From Roseburia hominis A2-183 (lineage in GTDB: Bacteria; Bacillota; Clostridia; Lachnospirales; Lachnospiraceae), in assembly GCF_000225345.1 (NCBI RefSeq), contig NC_015977.1, positions 399,501 through 463,500 on the forward strand: a stretch of DNA of 64,000 nt, in the 5' to 3' direction. Shown here one piece after another: positions 17,371 through 29,000 of the stretch (the stretch's first letter is position 1; the number at the start of each line of letters is the position of its first letter). The position numbers were made by a program, and so were the translations under genes. The notes below the pieces were generated by a model. The model did no database searches. It was not told the DNA's origin and saw only the letters and a list, made by a program, of their open reading frames with translations.

Positions 17371-20300
17371 ATGGCAGAGAATGTATTTGAAGCAGTCAAG
17401 CTGTCAGTCAGCACCAGAGAAGCGGCAGAGTTTTATGGGATAAAAGTCAGGCGAAATGGCATGGCCTGCTGTCCTTTTCACGATGATAAGAACCCCAGCA
17501 TGAAGGTAGACCAGCGATTCCACTGCTTTGGCTGCGGTGAAGATGGGGATGTGATCGACTTTACCGCAAAGCTCTTTGACCTCTCCCCAAAAGAAGCGGC
17601 GGAGAAACTGGCGCAGGACTTTGGCCTGATCTATGACAGTCAGGCCCCGCCCCGCAGGAGATATGTCCGGCAAAAAACCGAGGCACAGAAGTTTCGGGAG
17701 GATCGACAGCGCTGTTATCGCGTACTGTCCGATTACTACTATCTGCTGAAAAAATGGGAAGCCGACCGTTCTCCCAGGACACCGGAGGAAGAACCGCACC
17801 CCCGTTTTGTGGAAGCAATCCAGAAGAAAGCCTATGTAGAATACCTGCTGGACCTTTTTCTTTATGAAAGTGAAGAAGAACAAAAGGCATGGATTGCAGA
17901 ACACACAGCAGAAATCACACACTTGGAAAGGAGATTGAAAATCATGGCTGAGAACAAACCCACCAACCGAGAACGGCTAAGGGAAATCACAGATGGCATC
18001 GAGCAGGGCATCAAAGAACTGTTTGAGAGTGAAAAGTATATGCGCTATCTGTCCGTCATGTCCCGCTTCCACCGCTATTCGGTAAACAACACCATGCTCA
18101 TCTATATGCAGAAGCCGGACGCCACATTGGTAGCCGGATACAATAAGTGGAAAGACCAGTTTGAGCGTCATGTAAAAAAGGGCGAGCATGGCATTACCAT
18201 CATCGCTCCCACACCGTATAAGAAGAAAATCGAGGAGCAGAAGCTGGACCCAGATACCAAGGCTCCGATTCTGGATAAAGACGGAAAGATCGTCACAGAG
18301 GAAAAAGAAATCGAGATTCCCATGTTCCGCCCTGTCAAGGTCTTTGATGTGAGTCAGACCGACGGGAAACCTTTGCCGGAGCTTGCATCATCCCTTTCCG
18401 GCAATGTGCCAAATTATGAGGCATTCATGGAGGCCCTGCGCCGCAACGCACCGGTGCCGATTACTTTTGAAGCAATGGCTGCTGATACGGACGGCTATTT
18501 TTCTGCTGATCATCAGAAAATTGCCATTCGTCAGGGCATGAGTGAGGTGCAGACAGTTTCGGCCACGGTTCATGAGATTGCCCACAGCAAGCTCCATGAC
18601 CCTAAAAAATATGAAATGCTACCGTCATGGAAGGTTGTGCAGGAGAGTGAAGGTGGAACCAAACATGATTTCAAGTTGGATTTTGCCACAGAAAAAGAAG
18701 CCGAACAGTTTGCTTCTGATATGGATTGGCGTTATGTGGACGAAAATCAGTTTGAATGGCGTCTTGCAGTTGAGGAAGATGCAACCGCAGAAAAACAGGC
18801 AATCAAAAACCGTCACACGGAAGAAGTGGAGGCTGAAAGCATCTCCTATGCAGTCTGCAAATATTTTGGCATCGAGACTGGAGAAAATAGCTTTGGCTAT
18901 ATTGCCAGTTGGAGTCAGGGCAAGGAACTGAAAGAGTTGAGAGCCAGTTTGGAGACCATCAACAAAACCTCCGGCACTTTGATCTCCGACATTGAGCGCC
19001 ACTATAAGGAAATCTGCAAAGAGCGCGGAATCGACCCTCATGCAAAGGTAGAGCCGGAAACCGCCCCGATAGAGCAGCCAGCAGATGCCATTAAGGTATC
19101 TGATAGGCTGCCGACCGGCGATCTGACCTACTATGTAGCAGAGTGCATGGAATTTCCAAACCTCGGAGAATACCACGATAACCTGTCTTTGGAGGAAGCT
19201 GTCCGCATTTATCAGGAGATTCCAGTAGAGCGAATGAACGGGATCAAGGGCATTGGTTTTGAGCTGAAAGACGGAAGCGACTATGAAGGACCTTTTCCGA
19301 TTTTGACCGGCCAGACCATTGACCTGGACACCATCCAGGCAATCGACTATTACCGTGATAATCCTCTGGTGCAAAAAGCGGTAAAGGAACTGGCTGCGGC
19401 AATGCCGGAAATGGAAGTGCTGGGGGCGGATGCCAACCAGCAGGAGGCTTTGTTTCTGATTGACGATGCCACCTATCTTCATATCCAGTCCTGTGACAGC
19501 GGCTGGGACTATACCCTTTACGATGCCGCGTCCATGAAAGAGTTGGATGGTGGTCAGCTGGATATGCCGGAGATTTCCCGCATGAAGGCAGTTCTCCAGA
19601 TTTGTGATGACAACGATTTGGGCAGAGACTCGGTAAAATACGCACCGTTGTCCATGATTGAGACCTTGCAGGAAGCTGCCTACCAGCAGATGCAGGCAGA
19701 GGCCAGTCAGATGGCTGCTTCTTCTCAGCTGCCGGAAGCACAAGAGCAGGCGCTGGATGAATACCCTATGCCTGATGAGCAGGTATCCACACCGGATATG
19801 CAGGAATACGGCTACTTCTATGATGGGATGCTCCCTGTCACCAGAGAACGGGCGCTGGAACTGGATGCCGCTGGTTTGACTGTCTATGTGCTGCATGAGG
19901 ACAATACGGAGAGCATGGTGTTTGACCCACAGGAGATCATGGATCATGGCGGCATTTTCGGTGTGGACCGTGAGGAATGGGAGAAAAGCCCTCAGTTCCA
20001 CGAAAAGGTCATGGAGCGCCAGGAACATCAGCAGGAACGGGAACAGGCATTTCTTGCTCAGAACAGAGATTGCTTTGCCATCTATCAGGTGAGCCGTGAC
20101 GATCCGCAGAATGTGCGCTTTATGAATCTGGACTGGCTAAAGTCCCATGACATTTCCATAGACCGTAGCAATTATGATCTCATTTACACTGCTCCGCTGA
20201 GGGAGTCTGGCACGGTACCGGAGCAGCTGGAAAAACTATATGAGCAGTTTAATCTGCAAAAACCGGCGGATTTTCACAGTCCTTCTATGAGTGTCAGTGA

Positions 20301-20655
20301 CATCGTTGCGATCAAGCAGGAGGGTAAGGTATCCTGTCATTACTGTGACAGTGTTGGTTTTACCCAGATCCCCGGATTCCTGCCGGAAAATCCGCTGAAA
20401 AATGCGGAGATGGCCGTGGAGGACGATTACGGCATGATCGACGGTATCATCAACAATGGCGCAAAAGAGCCTACGGTGGCAGAGCTGGAACAGCAGGCCC
20501 GCAGCGGTCAGTCCATTTCCCTCATGGATTTGGCTGCCGCTGCCCATCGGGAGGAAGGGGAAAAGAAAAAGTCCGTCATGGAGCAGCTGAAAAGCCAGCC
20601 CAAGGCAGAACACAAAAAGACAGCGCCCAAAAAGAGTGCGGAAAGGGAGATTTGA
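17371..20655 (+). CDS. CHC2 zinc finger - ArdC/LtrC-like - YodL - DUF4316 fusion protein
   Basis: A 1094-residue multidomain protein. Residues 1-190 are a CHC2 primase zinc finger (CCPFHDDK, FHCFGCGEDGDVIDF) related to the gene at 3634. Residues about 195-560 resemble the ArdC N-terminal and LtrC-like region (FHRYSVNNTMLIYMQKP), with a metallopeptidase-like HEIAHSKLHD. The C-terminal third carries YodL-like (IYQVSRDD...LDWL) and DUF4316-like (KNAEMAVEDDYGMIDGI) segments. An internal ATG at 17944 with AAAGGAG upstream begins exactly where stand-alone LtrC-like proteins begin (MAENKPTNRERLREITDGIE), so a shorter second product is possible. The role is probably protection or processing of incoming single-stranded DNA. 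Confidence 0.8.
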   Translation: MAENVFEAVKLSVSTREAAEFYGIKVRRNGMACCPFHDDKNPSMKVDQRFHCFGCGEDGDVIDFTAKLFDLSPKEAAEKLAQDFGLIYDSQAPPRRRYVRQKTEAQKFREDRQRCYRVLSDYYYLLKKWEADRSPRTPEEEPHPRFVEAIQKKAYVEYLLDLFLYESEEEQKAWIAEHTAEITHLERRLKIMAENKPTNRERLREITDGIEQGIKELFESEKYMRYLSVMSRFHRYSVNNTMLIYMQKPDATLVAGYNKWKDQFERHVKKGEHGITIIAPTPYKKKIEEQKLDPDTKAPILDKDGKIVTEEKEIEIPMFRPVKVFDVSQTDGKPLPELASSLSGNVPNYEAFMEALRRNAPVPITFEAMAADTDGYFSADHQKIAIRQGMSEVQTVSATVHEIAHSKLHDPKKYEMLPSWKVVQESEGGTKHDFKLDFATEKEAEQFASDMDWRYVDENQFEWRLAVEEDATAEKQAIKNRHTEEVEAESISYAVCKYFGIETGENSFGYIASWSQGKELKELRASLETINKTSGTLISDIERHYKEICKERGIDPHAKVEPETAPIEQPADAIKVSDRLPTGDLTYYVAECMEFPNLGEYHDNLSLEEAVRIYQEIPVERMNGIKGIGFELKDGSDYEGPFPILTGQTIDLDTIQAIDYYRDNPLVQKAVKELAAAMPEMEVLGADANQQEALFLIDDATYLHIQSCDSGWDYTLYDAASMKELDGGQLDMPEISRMKAVLQICDDNDLGRDSVKYAPLSMIETLQEAAYQQMQAEASQMAASSQLPEAQEQALDEYPMPDEQVSTPDMQEYGYFYDGMLPVTRERALELDAAGLTVYVLHEDNTESMVFDPQEIMDHGGIFGVDREEWEKSPQFHEKVMERQEHQQEREQAFLAQNRDCFAIYQVSRDDPQNVRFMNLDWLKSHDISIDRSNYDLIYTAPLRESGTVPEQLEKLYEQFNLQKPADFHSPSMSVSDIVAIKQEGKVSCHYCDSVGFTQIPGFLPENPLKNAEMAVEDDYGMIDGIINNGAKEPTVAELEQQARSGQSISLMDLAAAAHREEGEKKKSVMEQLKSQPKAEHKKTAPKKSAEREI

Positions 20656-20656
20656 T

Positions 20657-20872
20657 ATGGGAAACTTCACTTTTGAGGAAATGAACCTGATGTGCATTTA
20701 CAATACCGGTAGCCGCACCGGATTGATCGACAGCCTGCGTGAGATGCGCGGCGAGCTTTCGCCAGAGGAAACGGAACTGAGGGAGCTGACCGACAGCGCC
20801 CTTTGCAAGCTCCAAACCATGACGGATGATGAATTTGCGGAATTGGAATTGTACCCGGACTTTGACCAGTAA
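20657..20872 (+). CDS. TTRAP (transposon-transfer assisting protein) family
   Basis: A 71-residue acidic protein (start GNFTFEEMNLMCIYNTGSR, with LREMRGELSPEETELRELT). Recognised as the transposon-transfer assisting family, small proteins always found in CTn transfer regions. I choose ATG 20657, which has GGGAG upstream, over an in-frame ATG 21 bases earlier inside the previous gene. It ends the conserved operon; the next two genes are inserted cargo. Confidence 0.82.
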   Translation: MGNFTFEEMNLMCIYNTGSRTGLIDSLREMRGELSPEETELRELTDSALCKLQTMTDDEFAELELYPDFDQ

Positions 20873-21014
20873 ATTTATCGTGTCGGGATGACATAGTGAG
20901 AGAAACTGTTCGATGGGAAGGCGGTTTCTCTCAACTCTTTACAAACTCCTACTATATTTGGAGGGATGAATGAGCTATAATGTAAGCAACAAATCAGAAT
21001 TTGGAGAAGCAGAG

Positions 21015-21674
21015 ATGGACAAATATAATGAACTAAAAGAGAAATTTGAAGCAAATAGAAATGATGAAAACGCCACAAAAATGGCAGCATATATGAGAAA
21101 TCTGTTTGTATTTTATGGTTTACCAACACCGAAACGAAAATCCATCTATAAGGAATTTCTAAGAGCCGAAAAAACAAAAAAGGTTGTTGACTGGGATTTG
21201 CTTGACAGATGTTATGCAGACGAACATAGGGAATTCCATTATTTTGTGATGGATTATCTTGTAGCGATGCAGGAATTCTTAACATATGATGATGTTCCAC
21301 ACATAAAAAAGTATATTAAAACAAATCAATGGTGGGATACAATAGATGGGCTGGACAGAATTGTTGGAAATATAGCATTTTTTGACGAGAGAATAAACAA
21401 CTTAATGCTTGAATGGTCAACAGATGATGATTTTTGGGTGCGAAGAATTGCTATTGACCATCAGCTGTGCAGAAAAGATAAAACAAACACACAGTTGCTT
21501 GAGAAAATATTGGTAAACAATTTTGGCAGTTCTGAATTTTTTATCAATAAAGCAATCGGTTGGAGTTTGAGGGACTATTCAAAGACCAATCCTGATTGGG
21601 TAAGGAATTTCGTTGAGACTTACAAGGATAAAATGGATAAATTGAGTATTCGGGAAGCAAGTAAATATTTATGA
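21015..21674 (+). CDS. AlkD-like DNA alkylation repair protein
   Basis: A 219-residue all-helical HEAT-like repeat glycosylase of the AlkD/AlkC family, expected to remove bulky or cationic alkylated bases. Family features include MAAYMRNLFVFYGLPTPKRK near the N-terminus, WWDTIDGLD in the middle, DFWVRRIAIDHQL, and the C-terminal AIGWSLRDYSKTNPDWV. I use ATG 21015 (GGAG 8 bases upstream) because family members begin there; ATG 20970, after GGAGGG, would add 15 residues. Base composition is clearly more AT-rich than the transfer genes on both sides, so this is acquired cargo. Confidence 0.85.
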   Translation: MDKYNELKEKFEANRNDENATKMAAYMRNLFVFYGLPTPKRKSIYKEFLRAEKTKKVVDWDLLDRCYADEHREFHYFVMDYLVAMQEFLTYDDVPHIKKYIKTNQWWDTIDGLDRIVGNIAFFDERINNLMLEWSTDDDFWVRRIAIDHQLCRKDKTNTQLLEKILVNNFGSSEFFINKAIGWSLRDYSKTNPDWVRNFVETYKDKMDKLSIREASKYL

Positions 21675-21726
21675 TTGTTGCTATATTAAAGAAATAGACA
21701 ACTTCAAGTTTGAGGGGGAACAAAAT

Positions 21727-22788
21727 ATGAACAATATATTAGAAACAAATTTACACTTAACTCACGCGCCTATCTCTATCAAAGATTTCAACCGTATAAA
21801 GAAAGCACCTGTACTCGATCCTGAACTCTGGAATGAGAAAGAAAGCCTCGACAATGCTTCCCTCTATATCATAGGCAAACGAGAAGTGCCAGTTTTCGTT
21901 CCACGAAGGGAAATGTCAGATGAATCTTGCTTAATCCTTGACGCTGAGGTGGGTAAAACATCCTTCCGTATCTTCATCCCCGCATCGACAAATTCAAAAT
22001 ACTCTTTGAACGGCTTTGCAGGAATAAAAACGGAACCAGAGGGCTTGGAGAAAGCGCAGAAAGTATGGCTGTTCGCTTTTAATGATAAAGGTGAAGCTGT
22101 TTCCACTATTGGATTTACTTTTGATGAACTGATTTATTATTGTAGTAATGACTGGTTCCAAATTTTCATGCAAAGCGATTTTACCCCAGCAATTACCTAT
22201 GAGGTTCTTTATGTAGGAGAGTGTGTCGGGGAGAATCTGACACAGAGGTTTAAGGCACATCACGCCCTACAGGATATGCTTATAGAAGAGAAAGTAATAT
22301 CACCCAGCTTTGATAAAAGTGAAGAACTTATATTGATGCCATTTACCATCGATTCCTATATGTGTACGATGCTCACGGGATTCAGTTCAGAGAATGACTG
22401 GATGAAAGCACTCACTGGGGATTTTGATGTAACACCTAACCAGATAAACCTTGATGCAGAAAAGGCTCTCGTTCATGGCATGAATCCAAAGTATAACCAA
22501 ATACGATTTAAGAACTATCCTCTTTCAAAGGATGGTCTGTATAAATCTGATGCCAGTGTCTTTTACTACTCAATCGCGGAGAACATAATTTTGAAGTATG
22601 ACGCTGGGAACATCACAGGCTGTCCAGAAACGGCATTTGCTTCATCCATTGTGGGAGATAAAGACGGGTACACTAAAGTCTTCGTTCCGGGTGAAGACAA
22701 GGCTGAATGGTATGCGAAAAAATGGTATACTGAACATGAGAAGCGAATGATTGAAAAAGGTTATACATTCACATGCTCGGATGGTTAA
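21727..22788 (+). CDS. Unknown cargo protein with a possible GIY-YIG-like segment
   Basis: A 353-residue soluble protein that I do not recognise. The central part reads YEVLYVGECVG followed by LTQRFKAHHALQDML (about residues 157-185), a spacing that recalls the GIY-YIG nuclease core (Tyr, YVG, then Arg and His). The expected downstream Glu and Asn are not evident, so this may be degenerate or coincidental. ATG 21727 follows GAGGGGG. It runs 52 bases after the AlkD-like gene in the same direction and shares its AT-rich composition, so the two probably travel together. A role in DNA damage or defence is inference. Confidence 0.6.
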   Translation: MNNILETNLHLTHAPISIKDFNRIKKAPVLDPELWNEKESLDNASLYIIGKREVPVFVPRREMSDESCLILDAEVGKTSFRIFIPASTNSKYSLNGFAGIKTEPEGLEKAQKVWLFAFNDKGEAVSTIGFTFDELIYYCSNDWFQIFMQSDFTPAITYEVLYVGECVGENLTQRFKAHHALQDMLIEEKVISPSFDKSEELILMPFTIDSYMCTMLTGFSSENDWMKALTGDFDVTPNQINLDAEKALVHGMNPKYNQIRFKNYPLSKDGLYKSDASVFYYSIAENIILKYDAGNITGCPETAFASSIVGDKDGYTKVFVPGEDKAEWYAKKWYTEHEKRMIEKGYTFTCSDG

Positions 22789-23003
22789 CATGCTGACGGA
22801 TGTATATGACGTTCACATAAGGTTCTTTCGCAGATTTGCGGTTTTTCTGGAAATCAAATCATAGGCTTCTGTTGAATCTGAAAGCACGTGATTATTTGAA
22901 TTTGACGGAGGTATCATTATGTGTGAAATGACAACTGATCTATAAAGAAAAATAACTTGCAGTTTGTATAACCAATAATAATTTAATACTCACAGTTTTA
23001 CTT

Positions 23004-23045
23004 AGTAGGAAATCTTTTAGGTTTCCTGCTTTTCTTTTACCCAAA
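23004..23045 (+). terminator. Leader hairpin with T-run before the giant methylase-helicase gene
   Basis: AGTAGGAAA (23004-23012) pairs with TTTCCTGCT (23022-23030) with one G-U pair. TTTTCTTTTACCCAAAAA follows. The same element occurs at 1890 and, inside the next gene, at 24247. It lies 24 bases before the ribosome site and may end upstream transcripts or attenuate the helicase gene. Confidence 0.6.
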
Positions 23046-23068
23046 AACCGAAAGGAGGACAGAACACT

Positions 23069-26000
23069 ATGCCAACCAAAGCTGAACTATATGCACAGAT
23101 GGCGGAGAAGGTGACAACGCAGCTCACGGGGAGCTGGCAGGAATGGGCAGGGTTTCTCACTACTGCTTCCCGCCTTTACAAGTACCCATTCCATGAGCAG
23201 TTGATGATCTACGCCCAGCGCCCGGACGCTACCGCCTGTGCAGAGTACGATTTGTGGAATGAAAAGATGGGCCGGTATGTAAGGCGCGGCTCCAAGGGAA
23301 TCGCTCTGGTGGACGATTCCGGGGACAGACCCCGCCTGCGCTATGTTTTTGATATTTCCGACACCGGAACTCGTGAACATTCCCGCACTCCCTGGCTGTG
23401 GCAGCTGGAGGAGCGCCATTTGGATTCGGTGCAGGCCATGCTTGAGCGCACCTATGATGTTTCCGGTGATGACCTTGCCGGACAGCTCACCGAGGTAGCC
23501 GGAAAACTGGCTGAGGAATACTGGACGGAGCATCAGCAGGACTTCTTCTATATCGTTGACGGTTCCTTTTTGGAGGAATATGATGAGTTTAACATCGGAG
23601 TACAGTTCAAGGCAGCAGCCACCGTCAGCATCACTTACGCTTTGATGTCCCGCTGCGGACTGGAGCCGGAACGCTACTTCGACCACGAAGATTTCATGGC
23701 AATCTTTGATTTCAATACCCCGTCCACCATCGGGGCGCTGGGAACAGCGGTCAGCCAGATCAACCAGCAGGTGCTGCGGCAGATCGGCGTTACCGTCCGA
23801 AATGCAGAGCGCGAAGCCAACCAAGAAAGGAGCAAACAAGATGAACAATCCCATGACCTATATCCAGAACGGAGACTATCTGATTCCCGACCTGAAGTTG
23901 AGCCAGCAGCCGGAGAAACCCCTGGGCAAGTACGGCAGGATGAGGAAAACCTACCTGAAGGAACATCGTCCCATCCTCTACAACCAGATGTTGCTGAGCG
24001 AAAAGCTGTACCCGCACCTTCTGGAGATCGACGAGACCGCCCAGAGCAGACTGGAGCAGATGATGCCCCAGCTGGCGAAGGAAGCGGGAGCCACCGAGGA
24101 ACTGAAAGCCAGCGATCCCATGAAGTGGGTGGGGCTGATGAACACCTGCAAAGCTCAGGCCGAGGAGATCCTGATGGCGGAGCTTATCAACAGCTGACCC
24201 TAAACCTGTTCCTCTCCGAAGCGGAACAGATCCAATCCATAGATGAAGCAGAGAATGTAGCGCATACATCCTCTGCTTTTTCTTTTGCCCAAAATGACAT
24301 CGACCATGTGCTGCGTTTGGGCGGCAATACAGACCGTCAAAGGGAGCGTGTGGTTGCAGCCTTTGAAAAGCAGAAAACCACCGCTGAGATTGCCGAGATA
24401 CTGAAAACGCTGTACCACGGCGGCAATGGCCTTGGCAGTGTGAGCGCATGGTATGCCGAGGATGGTATCCATCTTTCACATGGGAAGTCTGTCCGTTATG
24501 ACAGGTCTGCCCAGGTCATTTCCTGGGAGAGCGCCGCAGAGCGTATCGGGGAGCTTTTGGAGAGCGGCCAGTTTGCCTCCAATGTGGAGCTTGCAGAAGC
24601 GGCAGGCTATGAACGCTCCCTTCTTTCAGAAAAGCTCTGGTATCTGTACCACGATTTCAGCGAGGAAGCCAGAGAAGCCGGATATTTGTCCTGCCTGTCA
24701 GAAATCAAAGGCAATGGTTTCCCGGAGGAGACCCGCCGCCTGATGGAGCAGCTGAGTGAACCGGCTTTCCGCCAGACCCTCAAGGAAGAATACGCTGCCT
24801 TCTTGACTGCCTATCAGCAGGACCGTGATCTGTTGCGCTTTCACTACCATAGGCCAAGGGAAATCTGGGAGAACCTGAAGGACCTTGACCTTCCACGCAG
24901 GACCTTTTCTTCAGAGCTTTCCCAAGTGCCAACCGTCCAGCACTTTATTACCGAGGATGAGATCGACGCCGCCATGACCGGCGGAAGCAGTTTCGCCGGA
25001 GGAAAAGGCCGTATCTATGCGTTCTTCATGGCAAACCATACGGATAAGGAGAAAGTGAGATTCCTCAAAGACGAGTATGGCATTGGCGGACGCTCTCATG
25101 CCCTGTCCGGCGCAACACACAGCGGCGAAGATCACGATGGGAAAGGACTGCACTATAAAAAGCAGGACTGCCCGGATGTTCACTTGAACTGGGAAAAGGT
25201 TGCCAAGCGCATTACCTCACTTGTCCAGAAAGAACGCTATCTTACCGAACAGGAACAGGCACAGTATGACAAGATCCAGTCTGAACAGGAACTGGCCGAA
25301 GAAGATGCCATTCAAGTCCAGCAGCCGGAGATGGAGGAAGAAACGCCAAAGCCTACCCTTGGGGAGCAGTTTGAGCAGTATAAGCCTGTGGTGACTGTCG
25401 CCATTTCCGAGGATACCGCATATCGCAATGCCTGCGGTCATTCTGACCGTGAAAATGCTGTCATCGAGGGTAATGCCGCTGTGCGCCGTGCAGTCCTTGG
25501 TTCTAAGGATATGGAGCTGATCCGACTCTATTCGGATGTGCCGGAGTTCCGCCAGCGTTTACACCGGGAAGTGATCGACGAGACCTATCCAAAGCTCCAT
25601 GAGCTTCTGCGCCCTCTTTCTCAGGAAGATATTGATACTGCCCTTTGTGCATGGAACGGCAATATCGAGAGTAAACACGCTGTTGTCCGCTATATGAAAG
25701 ACCATGCAAGAGAAAAAGATACCGCCGCATGGCTGGCTCAGGAATACCGCGGCAGTAACAGCAACAGCCTGTTCGTTGTCCGTGCCGGCAGCCCGGAGGA
25801 AACGCAGCTGCCCTGGCCGAAGGTACAGCGTAGGCTTGCCCAGCTCATTCAGGAGGAACGGTTTTATACCGAAGAAGAACAGGACCGTTTTGACGACATC
25901 GACCCAATCGCCATCCGGGAAGCTCTGGAGGAAAGAGGGATCGTCAACGGCCAGGTGGCAGACCCGGAAAAACTGGACAATGATTCGTTTATCCAACAGG

Positions 26001-29000
26001 TGATGTCGGATGTAGAGCAGATCGCAGCTGCTGAGACAAAGCAGACTTCCGAAGTTGCTATTTCCGATGAGGAATATGATGCAGTTCGCCGCCCAACTCC
26101 GCAAAGAACATCCTATGACCCTGCTGCCCCGGTCTATGCCGTGGGCGATACCGTGTATATCGAGGATGACGCCTATCAGATCACCGAGCTGCGGGAGGAC
26201 ACCGTACAGCTTCTGCCCACCGGGATGGTATATCCCATCTACCGGGCAGAGCGCAAAGAACAGTTCGAGCAGCTGCTTCGGGCAGACCGCCGCAATGCTT
26301 ACTATACCGAGTTTCTTCCTACTGACCCGGACAAGGCAGATCAGGACTTGCGGGATGTATTGGCTCATGGACTGATGGATGAAGCGGATAAAAAGCAGAT
26401 TTCCACGCTGCTGCAATCCGGCAGGAGCAACAGCGAGATCGCCTACTGGCTGAGCAGAGCCTATTCCGGTGAGATTGAGACACTGAATCTGGAGACCGGC
26501 GATATTGCCGATTACCGTACCACGGCACAGGGCATAGAACTGGAAGTCATGGATGCAGAGGAAAGGCGTCTGGCTATGCTGTATTTCCGCTGGGATGAGG
26601 TTGCGCCTTTGCTGCGCGGGATGTATGCCCGTCAGCAGGACGGTTTTGGACAGGAACAGTCCCAACCAGCTACCGAATCCCCGACCTTCCATTCCGAGAC
26701 CATGGCCGTCTATCCGGGCGATAAGAACAATCTGCCTTATGATGTGGTGGTGGAACGACTGCATATCGAGGAGCCGGAGCCACCAGCCCCTGTGACTGAG
26801 CCGGAGAAAACCTTTGAGGAAGTGTTGGATGAACACCCGGTTTCCATTCAGGTCAATGGCCAGTGGCAGACCTTTCCCAATGCCAAAGCTGCCGAGGAAG
26901 CATCTTATGAGGAATACAAGGCTAACCTGCGCCGCAATGCAAAAAACTTCCGCATTACAGATGAGCATTTGGGTGAGGGCGGTCCGAAAGCCAAGTTCCA
27001 GGCAAATGTCAATGCGATTCGTTTGCTGAAAGAGCTGGAAGCTGCCGGACAGCAGGCAAGCCCCGAACAGCAGGAGGTTCTTTCTCGATATGTGGGCTGG
27101 GGCGGTCTCTCTGATGCGTTTGACCCGGAGAAACCGGCATGGGCTTTAGAGTATGCCCAGCTAAAAGAACTGCTGACCCCGGAGGAATATGCCGCCGCCA
27201 GAAGCTCTACCCTCAACGCCCATTACACCAGCCCTACGGTCATTCAGGCCATCTATGAAGCGGTGGACCGTATGGGATTTGAGACCGGAAATATTCTGGA
27301 GCCGTCTATGGGTGTGGGCAATTTCTTTGGTATGCTGCCGGAGAAAATGCGAAACAGCCGTCTGTACGGCGTGGAGCTGGACCCTGTTTCCGGGCGCATC
27401 GCAAAGCAGCTCTATCCCAAGGCGGACATCACAGTAGGTGGCTTTGAGACCACCGATAGGCGTGACTTCTTTGACCTTGCCATCGGCAATGTACCTTTCG
27501 GTCAGTATCAGGTCAATGACAAAGCCTACAACAAGCTGAATTTCAGTATTCACAACTACTTTTTCGCCAAAGCACTGGACCAGGTGCGTCCCGGCGGCGT
27601 GGTGGCTTTTGTAACCTCCCGATATACTATGGACGCCAAGGATTCCACCGTGCGCCGCTATCTTGCCCAGCGTGCCGAGATGCTGGGAGCTATCCGTCTG
27701 CCTAATGACGCGTTCAAAAAGAATGCCGGTGCCGAGGTTGTATCGGACATCATCTTCCTCCAAAAACGGGACCGCCCGCTGGACATCGTGCCGGAATGGA
27801 CTCAAACCGGACAGACGGAGGACGGATTTGCCATCAACCGGTATTTTATCGACCACTCGGAAATGGTGCTGGGCAGACAGGAGCCGGTAAGCACTGCTCA
27901 TGGTATGGACTACACCGTGAACCCTATCGAGGGACTGGAGCTTTCCGACCAGCTGCATGATGCGGTGAAGTATATTCATGGCACTTATCAGGAGGCAGAG
28001 CTGCCGGAGCTGGGCGAAGGCGAAGCTATTGACACCTCCATTCCTGCCGACCCCAATGTGAAGAACTATTCCTATGCCATTGTAGACGGGCAGGTGTACT
28101 ACCGGGAAAACAGCCGTATGGTGCGCCCTGACCTCAACGCCACCGCCGAAGCCCGTGTAAAAGGTCTTGTGGGACTGCGTGATTGTGTGCAGGAACTGAT
28201 CGACCTTCAGATGGATGCAGCGGTTCCGGACAGCACCATTCGGGAGAAGCAGGCGGAACTGAACAGCCTCTATGACAGCTTTTCTTCCAAATACGGTCTC
28301 ATCAATGACCGTGCAAACCGTCTGGCCTATGCAGACGATTCTTCCTATTACCTGCTCTGTGCGTTGGAAGTCATCGACGAGGACGGAAAGCTGGAACGCA
28401 AGGCAGATATGTTCACCAAGCGGACCATCAAGCCCCATCAGGCGGTGGCTGTGGTGGATACGGCAAGTGAAGCACTGGCGGTGTCCATCTCGGAAAAAGC
28501 CTGCGTGGATATGGGCTATATGAGCCAGCTTACCGGAAAAACAAAAGAAGAACTGGCCGGAGAGCTGCAAGGCGTAATCTTCCGTGTACCGGGACAGCTG
28601 GAGAAAGACGGCACACCCCATTATGTGACTGCTGATGAATACCTCTCCGGCAATGTACGCCGCAAACTGCGTCAGGCGCAGCGGGCCGCACAGCAGGACC
28701 CGGTTTATGCAGTCAATGTGGAAGCCCTTACCGCCGCCCAGCCCAAAGACCTGGATGCGTCGGAGATCGAGGTGCGTCTGGGCGCTACCTGGATTGACAA
28801 GGAATATATCCAGCAGTTTATGTATGAGACCTTTAATACCCCGTTTTATCTCCAGCGAAGTATCGGGGTCAACTATTCGTCCTTTACCGCTGAATGGCAG
28901 ATCAAGGGGAAATCTTCTGTATCCTACAACGATGTGGCAGCTTATACCACCTACGGAACCAGCCGTGCCAATGCCTACAAGATTTTGGAGGACAGCCTGA

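Noticed and set aside
23706-23840. Longer upstream extension of the tnpV frame
   Set aside because: The extension has no TnpV similarity and no ribosome site; ATG 23841 with AAAGGAGC is the real start.
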